Below, piece by piece: positions 1 through 4,826 of a stretch of DNA of 5,245 nucleotides (its first letter is position 1; the number at the start of each line of letters is the position of its first letter). Under the pieces are notes generated by a model. The model was not told where the DNA came from, did no database searches, and was given only the letters and a program-made list of their open reading frames with translations. The stretch is from NCBI GenBank assembly GCA_938073925.1, contig CALJGH010000017.1:1-5245 (forward strand), written 5' to 3'. The position numbers and the translations under genes were made by a program. The stretch comes from an uncultured Nitrospinaceae bacterium. Its GTDB lineage: Bacteria > Nitrospinota > Nitrospinia > Nitrospinales > VA-1.

Positions 1-118
1 AATGACCGGTGATGGCGATGAACTGTCCCGTTGGAATGGTTAGATCGATAGACTTCAGAATCTCTACTTTATGACCGCCGCCGTGTAGGGTTTTTTTCAA
101 TCCGGATATTTTTATCAA
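1..118 (-). CDS. ybbA: ABC transporter ATP-binding protein, YbbA/LolD type (N-terminal fragment, runs off left edge)
   Basis: The minus strand reads 39 codons into the window edge. The fragment starts MIKISGLKKTL, continues through EILKSIDLTIPTGQFIAITG, and stops just before the expected Walker A motif (GxSGSGKST). This is the first beta-sheet region of a LolD/YbbA-type ATPase, the class that pairs with FtsX-like permeases in the inner membrane. The only usable start is TTG at 118-116: reading upstream in frame, a TAA appears at 148-146 with no ATG in between. I see no clear Shine-Dalgarno. The divergent position next to tesA is the same as in E. coli ybbA/tesA, which favours YbbA over LolD. 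Walker A, signature and Walker B motifs lie outside the window, so the family call rests on the N-terminus and the context. Confidence 0.75.
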   Translation of the reverse strand, partial: MIKISGLKKTLHGGGHKVEILKSIDLTIPTGQFIAITGH

Positions 119-154
119 AAGCTTGGTAAAATTTAGGGTTAATGATTAGAGTTT

Positions 155-183
155 ATTGTATTAGTATTACAAAATTATGCGAA
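155..183 (-). promoter_or_regulatory. Candidate sigma70-type promoter for the ybbA-like gene
   Basis: On the minus strand TTCGCA (183-178, 4 of 6 to TTGACA) is followed after exactly 17 bases by TACAAT (160-155, 5 of 6 to TATAAT). Transcription would start near 148, giving a leader of about 30 bases before the TTG at 118. The -35 box overlaps the tesA start codon, so the two divergent genes could interfere with each other. For tesA itself the plus strand offers only a weak pair (TTAATG 139-144 and TAGTAT 162-167), which would leave a very short leader. This is pattern matching only. Confidence 0.35.
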
Positions 184-824
184 ATATTTTATTAAACCGA
201 ATTACAGGCTATGTTTTGGTGTTACTGCTAACGCTTGCAGGAGAGGTATTTGCAGCCGAAACAACACAGGAGAAAATCGTGGTTCTTGCATTAGGGGATA
301 GTTTGACTGCCGGATTCGGCGTGGATGCAGAAGAAAATTTCCCTTCACGTCTACAGGTAAAAATCGATAACGCGGGGTTGGCCTATAAAGTGGTCAATGC
401 AGGTGTGAGCGGAGATACCACTGCGGGAGGTGTGCGCCGTATCAACTGGTTGATGAAACATAAACCGCAGATCGTCATCCTTGCGTTGGGGGCCAACGAT
501 GGGTTGAGAGGGCTTTCGACAGACGAAATGCGTTCAAACCTTGAAACCATGATTCGCATTTCCCAGGAACACGGTGCCCGTGTTTTATTGGCGGGTATGA
601 AAGCCTTGCCCAACTATGGCGAGGACTATATTATAAAATTTGAGTCGGTTTATCCGGAGTTGGCTAAGAAGTACGACCTTGTCTATCTTCCATTCTTGCT
701 GGAAGGCGTTGCAGGTGTCAGGGAATACACGCGGCCTGATGGACTGCACCCTACCGGCTCAGGTTATAAAATCATCGCTGATTTAGTTTGGCAGCATCTG
801 CAACCGATGCTGAAGAAAAAATAG
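177..824 (+). CDS. tesA: TesA-type SGNH hydrolase: periplasmic lysophospholipase / acyl-CoA thioesterase / arylesterase
   Basis: This 215-residue protein has the length and motif order of the E. coli TesA family. Residues 1-26 form a signal peptide: a basic start, a hydrophobic core (VLVLLLTLAG), and a VFA-A cleavage site after residue 26. The four SGNH blocks are intact. GDSLTAG at 40-46 carries nucleophile Ser42. Gly79 in SGDTTAGG and Asn107 in GAND form the oxyanion hole. DGLHP supplies Asp188 and His191 of the triad. The family hydrolyses thioesters, lysophospholipids and aryl esters in the periplasm; the physiological substrate is not settled. The start is the ATG at 177; the residues after it form the expected signal peptide, although the ribosome site is poor. 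The gene is divergent from a ybbA-like ATPase, 58 bases away, and its TAG stop is immediately followed by the stop of the convergent gene. No terminator hairpin separates the two. Confidence 0.95.
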   Translation: MRNILLNRITGYVLVLLLTLAGEVFAAETTQEKIVVLALGDSLTAGFGVDAEENFPSRLQVKIDNAGLAYKVVNAGVSGDTTAGGVRRINWLMKHKPQIVILALGANDGLRGLSTDEMRSNLETMIRISQEHGARVLLAGMKALPNYGEDYIIKFESVYPELAKKYDLVYLPFLLEGVAGVREYTRPDGLHPTGSGYKIIADLVWQHLQPMLKKK

Positions 825-1901
825 CTAAGGTTTTATCCATTGCATCAGTTTTTCGTAGCAAACTCCTGATTTTAAGACTTTCAAGGCAGCATCAAAACCT
901 TCCTGTGGGGTTTTGAAAATATCTGACAGGTTACTCAGGCACGCGGCTTGGCTGGCAATTTGTATAGCCGCTGGCCCCTTCCCATTTTTTAAAGCACTCT
1001 CTCCCATTTCAGCAAGGGTTTCTCGTTTAGACTTTATCTCTTTTAGTGCTTCATGTGATTCTGTAATTTGTTTGACAGTTTCTTCCTGATACATTTCTGA
1101 AAATTTAAGCGTGCGGGGTTGAGCTTCGCTGTCTCCATTCTGAATGAAAATTTTTGCTTCTTTATGCACGCCGAATAGAGTGGTGCCTTCCATTCCGTTG
1201 CCGACAATGACTCGATCAAATTCACTGAGCTTTCCGATTTCGGTTAAGGACACTTCATAGCCGCGATGAAAATAAGTGGTGGCAAGATAGTTTTTGCTTT
1301 CAGCATGAAGCGGCATGAGAATTTTTTCCAGTGTTGCCAGCATCGGACGTTTGACAATTTCTGTTCGGATAGATCGCAGGTTTTCCAATGTAGGATGAGT
1401 GTCGGCGGTACTGAGATAACCGAATTTGAATTTTTCGATTTTTTTAATACGGCCATTTCCGGATTTTGGAAACTGGTAATGATTGACTAATAAATCATCG
1501 AAGGTGGTCCCGAACTTGGGTGGCAGAGGCAGAGCAGAATGACCGTAAGTAGGCAGTCCCAATTCAGCAAGGACGGGGATGGCATAAAATCCAAAATAAG
1601 GAATGCGTTGAAATCCATCAAACGGATCAGCGATTTGGAGAAGGTTATTTAGAGCAATTTTTCTGGGGCTTATTTTTTTTTGCAATGCTCGCCAGTAACC
1701 GATGTTTTCGGCGACGGTTTCAACTTTCATGCGAGCAGCGATGAGGAAGACTCCCATCCGCACTTCCGAAACTTCGCCGTCCAATATCAAAGATAAGGCA
1801 TCTTCCGCTTCTTCTTCGGTAAGGTCTTTGCTCAATTTAGGGCCAGCAGCAATTTTTTGCAGATAGGACTGCATTCTGTTTTCAGGCGATATTTCGGTCA
1901 T
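825..1901 (-). CDS. Anthranilate phosphoribosyltransferase-like protein (TrpD2/YbiB-related, altered PRPP site)
   Basis: This 358-residue protein has the two-domain layout of glycosyltransferase family 3. A helical N-terminal domain occupies about residues 10-75, with the typical LTEEEAEDALSLILDGEVSE, GVFLIAARMKVETVAE pattern. An alpha/beta domain follows. In true TrpD the second domain opens with GTGGD and then a KHGNR segment that bind PRPP. Here the corresponding stretches read IADPFDG (90-96) and YGHSALPLPPKFG (119-131), so the canonical phosphate loops are absent. A GNGMEGTTL stretch (234-242) sits where TrpD has its GxDGxDE acidic motif. Transferase activity in tryptophan synthesis is therefore unlikely. 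TrpD2/YbiB proteins are non-enzymatic nucleic-acid-binding relatives, but this protein may be a different branch. No trp genes are nearby. AAGGA (complement of 1913-1917) lies 11 bases before the ATG, a slightly long spacing. Confidence 0.8.
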   Translation of the reverse strand: MTEISPENRMQSYLQKIAAGPKLSKDLTEEEAEDALSLILDGEVSEVRMGVFLIAARMKVETVAENIGYWRALQKKISPRKIALNNLLQIADPFDGFQRIPYFGFYAIPVLAELGLPTYGHSALPLPPKFGTTFDDLLVNHYQFPKSGNGRIKKIEKFKFGYLSTADTHPTLENLRSIRTEIVKRPMLATLEKILMPLHAESKNYLATTYFHRGYEVSLTEIGKLSEFDRVIVGNGMEGTTLFGVHKEAKIFIQNGDSEAQPRTLKFSEMYQEETVKQITESHEALKEIKSKRETLAEMGESALKNGKGPAAIQIASQAACLSNLSDIFKTPQEGFDAALKVLKSGVCYEKLMQWIKP

Positions 1902-1935
1902 TGGTGCGGGAATCCTTTTTAAGTCAGCTCTATTT

Positions 1936-1968
1936 AGAGTATGATACTAACTCTATTTTTAAACCCAA
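1936..1968. promoter_or_regulatory. Candidate bidirectional promoter with a near-symmetric -10 element
   Basis: The 83-base gap between the divergent start codons contains the 11-bp palindrome AGTATGATACT (1938-1948). Its core TATGATA (1940-1946) reads TATGAT on the plus strand and TATCAT on the minus strand, each 5 of 6 to the -10 consensus. A wider inverted repeat, AGAGT/ACTCT (1936-1940 and 1950-1954), frames it. On the minus strand TTGGGT (1968-1963) is a weak -35 box at 16 bases. On the plus strand I see no good -35. Predicted starts near 1952 (plus) and 1934 (minus) would give leaders of about 33 bases on both sides. The palindrome could instead be a regulator's operator. Confidence 0.4.
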
Positions 1969-1984
1969 TTTTTTTCGAGAATTA

Positions 1985-3697
1985 ATGTCAGTTTCTTGTC
2001 CAACGGATCATACCATTGCCGATACATCGGTATCGAATCAAGCCATACGGGTGCTTTTAGTTTACCCGAATACGCGCGAAGTAGCTCTTGCCAATCTTGG
2101 ATTTCAGCAGGTTTATTCTTTATTAAATTCCATCGAAGGTGTGGAGTGTGACCGCTACGCATTGCCAACCGATTGGAAGCCGGAAATGGAAACGCTGAGT
2201 GAGACCGATTTACGCTCCATGGATATGAGCCGACTTCCTGGCGATTTCGATATGATTGCGTTTTCGATTTCCTTCGAGCCGGATTACCTGAATACTGTCA
2301 TTGCATTGAAATACTTCAATATCCCGTTAGACCGGGGGAAACGCGATGCTTCCTGTCCGATGATTGTTGCAGGGGGTTCGGCAATTTTCATTAATCCGGA
2401 ACCTTTAGCCGACTGTATGGATGTGCTGTTCATCGGTGAAGGCGAAGGCATGGCCAATACCTTTTTTGATACGCTTCTTAATACCTCGGAAGAGGATAAA
2501 AATAAATTTCTCGAACGGGCAGCAAGTCTCCCCGGAATTTATGTGCCTGAATTTTATAATCCGAAAATGGAGTCTGGCCGGCAGGTGGATGTTTCCACAT
2601 CTTTTGGCGCTTCTCAGCGCGTGACGCGCCATTGGGTGACAGACGAGGCAACTCTTTGCACGCATTCGGTTGTTCATGGAGAAGACTCAACGTTTAAGGA
2701 TATGGCGTTGATGGAAGTCACTCGCGGTTGCATATGGGCTTGCCGCTTTTGTACGGCAGGTTTCATTTACCGTCCACCCCGCCTCCCAGACTTGGATAAA
2801 ACCTATGATTCGATGACGCGGCTTATGGACGGGCAAGGGGAAATGGCTAAAACGGTAGGTTTGGTCGGTCCGTCGGTGACAGATCACCCACAACTTCCCG
2901 CTTTAGCGAAACGAATTACAGATGAGGGAAAGACACTTTCGTTTTCATCGTTGCGAATGGAAACGCTTACCGATGAACTTGTTGATCTCATCCTCAAGAG
3001 CGGACAGAAAACTTTGACGGTTGCTGTAGACGGTCCATCTGAAAGAATGCGCGATGTGATCAATAAGGCGGCGACCGATGATTTTATTGTAGAAAAATGC
3101 GGATTCCTGACTCGTAAAGGAATTTTACATTTAAAAATTTATTCCATCATTGGCTTGCCACACGAAACCGATGACGACATTGAACAATTCATTCGTCTCG
3201 TTGAACGGATCCAGGATGTTTATGTTGATGAATGCCGAATACACGGACGAATTGGTCGGATCACGATCAGTTTGAGTCCGTTGGTCCCGAAACCAGGAAC
3301 GCCGTTTCAGTGGCATCCGATGGAAGAGGTAAGAAGTTTAAAGAAAAAATTTGCCCATGTGCGAAAAGCATTGGGAAAACTCCCTCACTTGAAAATGAGC
3401 TTTGGCTCTCCCAATGAAGCTTATCTGCAGACTTATCTTTCGCGTGGAGATCGTAGCGTGCATGATTTTTTCAAAACTTACCTGAGCAATGGTCACGATG
3501 CAAAAAGCGCGTTAAAAAAACATTCAGTCGACTCGTTCGTATATCGACAATATGGAAAAGAAGATTACCTGCCCTGGGATATTGTCGATCACGGTTACCG
3601 CAACGGATTTTTATGGGATGATTATCAGCGCGGCCTAAACGCTGGTCGCACCCCCGTCTGCGACACCGCCACCTGCCACGTCTGCGGCATCTGCTAG
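1985..3697 (+). CDS. B12-binding-domain-type radical SAM protein (TIGR03960-like), substrate unknown
   Basis: This is a 570-residue radical SAM enzyme. The N-terminal 240 residues resemble a cobalamin-binding (Rossmann) domain (IRVLLVYPNTREVALANLG; IVAGGSAIFINPEPLADCMD; FIGEGEG), but the DxHxxG cobalamin-ligand motif is not visible, so B12 may not be bound base-off. The SAM-cluster motif is RGCIWACRFC, with Cys249, Cys253 and Cys256. Later landmarks are IIGLPHETDDDI and a methylthiotransferase-like PKPGTPFQWHP. The protein ends in C-x4-C-x2-C-x2-C (Cys559, 564, 567, 570), a possible second metal or Fe-S site, as in TIGR03960 proteins. The family's substrate is not known to me. I chose ATG 1985. 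An in-frame TTG at 1901 would add 28 residues, but it overlaps the divergent gene's start codon, lies upstream of the predicted transcription start, and the added residues do not look conserved. GAGA at 1977-1980 is the only weak ribosome site. Confidence 0.88.
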   Translation: MSVSCPTDHTIADTSVSNQAIRVLLVYPNTREVALANLGFQQVYSLLNSIEGVECDRYALPTDWKPEMETLSETDLRSMDMSRLPGDFDMIAFSISFEPDYLNTVIALKYFNIPLDRGKRDASCPMIVAGGSAIFINPEPLADCMDVLFIGEGEGMANTFFDTLLNTSEEDKNKFLERAASLPGIYVPEFYNPKMESGRQVDVSTSFGASQRVTRHWVTDEATLCTHSVVHGEDSTFKDMALMEVTRGCIWACRFCTAGFIYRPPRLPDLDKTYDSMTRLMDGQGEMAKTVGLVGPSVTDHPQLPALAKRITDEGKTLSFSSLRMETLTDELVDLILKSGQKTLTVAVDGPSERMRDVINKAATDDFIVEKCGFLTRKGILHLKIYSIIGLPHETDDDIEQFIRLVERIQDVYVDECRIHGRIGRITISLSPLVPKPGTPFQWHPMEEVRSLKKKFAHVRKALGKLPHLKMSFGSPNEAYLQTYLSRGDRSVHDFFKTYLSNGHDAKSALKKHSVDSFVYRQYGKEDYLPWDIVDHGYRNGFLWDDYQRGLNAGRTPVCDTATCHVCGIC

Positions 3698-3734
3698 CCG
3701 GACTACGTCCGGTGGCAATGGGTCTATTACCCAT
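3698..3734 (+). other. Two adjacent small hairpins after the radical SAM stop codon
   Basis: Directly after the TAG stop, CCGGAC-TAC-GTCCGG (3698-3712) forms a perfect 6-bp stem with a 3-base loop. ATGGGT-CTATT-ACCCAT (3718-3734) forms a second perfect 6-bp stem with a 5-base loop. Neither is followed immediately by a U-tract; the nearest T-run is 3772-3777, preceded only by a 4-bp AGAG/CTCT stem (3744-3755). A processing or stabilising 3' structure, a weak terminator, or part of an intergenic repeat are all possible. A canonical intrinsic terminator is not supported. Confidence 0.4.
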
Positions 3735-3781
3735 AATGCTATAAGAGGTCGCTCTGAGCTTCTAGATATTATTTTTTCCCC

Positions 3782-3811
3782 TCTGCGTTCATCTGTGTCA
3801 ATCTGTGGTTA
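3782..3811 (+). repeat. Three tandem 10-bp units (TCTGYG core) ending just before the next start codon
   Basis: Three in-phase 10-base units lie head to tail: TCTGCGTTCA (3782-3791), TCTGTGTCAA (3792-3801) and TCTGTGGTTA (3802-3811). They share the core TCTG[C/T]G and differ in the last four bases. The array ends nine bases before the ATG at 3821 and takes the place where a ribosome-binding site would be expected. I recall very similar strings of the form CATCTGTG...ATCTGTGG from intergenic regions of several unrelated bacterial phyla, but cannot verify this here. The function is unknown. It could belong to a short dispersed repeat family. Confidence 0.6.
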
Positions 3812-3820
3812 AATATCTTC

Positions 3821-4684
3821 ATGTCCTTCGATATTGAAAAAATGAATAAGCTTCCGCCGGAAGCCCGGTTTTTTGATGTGAACGGACTTTGGTATTTCCC
3901 AAACCCCTGGGTGGTGCGGATGCTTTATCCAACACCAATAACGCCGAACCAGATTACGTTTTTATCGTTTATTTTTGGTTTGTTGTCTGCTGGTTTTTAC
4001 GTCTCCGGTAGATCGGATGCGTTGTTGTGGGGAGCCCTTTTTCTTTACGGAAAAGTGTTTTTGGATAATGTGGATGGAAATCTTTCTCGCGTTCGCGGAA
4101 CCTCCTCCCGATTTGGAAGGTTTCTTGATTCTCTAACAGATTTTGCGATCACGGTTCTGGTTTATATCGCGATATCTTTTTACCTTGTTCAAACAACCGG
4201 GGATGCGAAGTTTTGGTTTTTAGGGTTATTTGGCTTGCTGGTTTGTTTCATGCAGAGTACGTTTTTTGTTTTTTATCTGGTTAGTTATACCTCGCGCGTC
4301 GGTTCTTACGATAAGAACCGAGTCGATGAAAGCATTACAGAACAAGACCAGACTGCTGTAGAAAGCGATGAATCGCTTAAATGGGATTTAAGATTACAGA
4401 CCCTTTTTGTCTGGGTCTATGGCTGGCAAGATCGACTCGTAGAGAAGCTGGATTTCATAAGCCGTAAACTTGCGCGTGCCCCAGATACCGATGAAGCTTT
4501 GCGAGAATGGTATGGCGACCGATGTTTCCTAACAGCGATCAGCCCCCTATGTCTTTGCACCAACAATGTGATGCTGGCGGTTTTTTCCTTGCTGGGGGAA
4601 GTTGAACTATTTCTAATCCTTTTAATAACTGTGGCAAATTTTTATTGGATCGGATTGCTGGTCTGGAAGATTTGCCGCCAATAA
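3821..4684 (+). CDS. CDP-alcohol phosphatidyltransferase family membrane protein
   Basis: The 287-residue protein carries the signature of the CDP-alcohol phosphatidyltransferases, D-x2-D-G-x2-[A]-R-x8-G-x3-D-x3-D: Asp82, Asp85, Gly86, Arg90, Gly99, Asp103 and Asp107. All metal-binding and catalytic aspartates are present; the usual Ala before Arg is Ser89. These inner-membrane enzymes move a phospho-alcohol or phosphatidyl group from a CDP-linked donor. The acceptor (glycerol-phosphate, inositol-phosphate, serine or other) cannot be told from sequence alone. Six hydrophobic segments fit the family fold, at about 46-62, 67-81, 108-123, 131-155, 236-257 and 261-284. It is longer than the usual ~200 residues, mainly through a charged loop of about 80 residues between helices 4 and 5. 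TPITPNQIT (38-46) is the typical lead-in to the first helix. No Shine-Dalgarno precedes ATG 3821; ATG 3842 (Met8) is an in-frame alternative. Confidence 0.88.
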   Translation: MSFDIEKMNKLPPEARFFDVNGLWYFPNPWVVRMLYPTPITPNQITFLSFIFGLLSAGFYVSGRSDALLWGALFLYGKVFLDNVDGNLSRVRGTSSRFGRFLDSLTDFAITVLVYIAISFYLVQTTGDAKFWFLGLFGLLVCFMQSTFFVFYLVSYTSRVGSYDKNRVDESITEQDQTAVESDESLKWDLRLQTLFVWVYGWQDRLVEKLDFISRKLARAPDTDEALREWYGDRCFLTAISPLCLCTNNVMLAVFSLLGEVELFLILLITVANFYWIGLLVWKICRQ

Positions 4685-4815
4685 TTCCCAGCCTGTCCAG
4701 TTACTGTCCTATTGCGACCGCCGCTAACGGTATATTTATCTGCATTAGCCGCACTATTCTCACCATCGCCCACGATGGATATTATTTCCTGAGCCGTGTT
4801 GCTTAAACCACCGCT
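4684..4815 (-). pseudogene. Remnant of a GGxxNTAxG-repeat protein (trimeric-adhesin head-like), minus strand
   Basis: The minus strand in the frame AGC at 4815 to AAT at 4684 has 44 sense codons without a stop. They read as three 15-residue units: SGGLSNTAQEIISIV, GDGENSAANADKYTV and SGGRNRTVTGQAGN. The consensus of the adhesin head repeats I know (YadA/Hia-type and similar passenger repeats) is SGGxxNTASGxxSTV, and each unit matches it at several fixed places. There is no start codon. The frame has a TGA upstream inside the FKBP 3' end, and the likeness ends exactly where the phosphatidyltransferase stop begins. It is therefore a fragment, not a working gene. Placement between two convergent genes suggests a leftover from an excised or decayed gene. 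A fortuitous reading is the alternative. Confidence 0.5.
4763..4778. terminator. Candidate hairpin between the convergent phosphatidyltransferase and FKBP genes
   Basis: CCATCG-CCCA-CGATGG is a perfect 6-bp stem with a 4-base loop, followed on the plus strand by an AT-rich run (4779-4787) rather than a true U-tract. It lies about 79 bases past the phosphatidyltransferase stop and 49 bases past the FKBP stop, so it could end transcription from either side. It also falls within the adhesin-repeat reading (codons for IVGDG), so the symmetry could simply come from that sequence. Confidence 0.3.
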
Positions 4816-4826
4816 CTGTTTCGCAC

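Noticed and set aside
158..169. Direct repeat GTATTA-GTATTA before tesA
   Set aside because: Two copies of a 6-base AT-rich word in an AT-rich promoter region is weak evidence for a binding site.
1901..1984. In-frame TTG extension of the radical SAM protein by 28 residues
   Set aside because: It overlaps the divergent gene's start codon, lies upstream of the predicted transcription start, has no good ribosome site, and its residues do not look like a family domain.
2405..2690. Several 60-90-codon frames antisense or out of frame within the radical SAM gene
   Set aside because: They lie wholly within a gene with clear domain motifs and have no recognisable features of their own.
3471..3734. 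Arginine-rich minus-strand frame of 87 codons over the radical SAM 3' end
   Set aside because: It is antisense to a clearly conserved coding region. The Arg-rich composition follows from the GC-rich sense codons, and nothing in it resembles a known domain.
3708..3814. Plus-strand frame reading SGGNGSITHNAI after the radical SAM gene, superficially like the adhesin repeats at 4684-4815
   Set aside because: Only the first few residues resemble the repeat; it has no start codon and no second unit, and it passes through the 10-bp repeat. It is likely chance.
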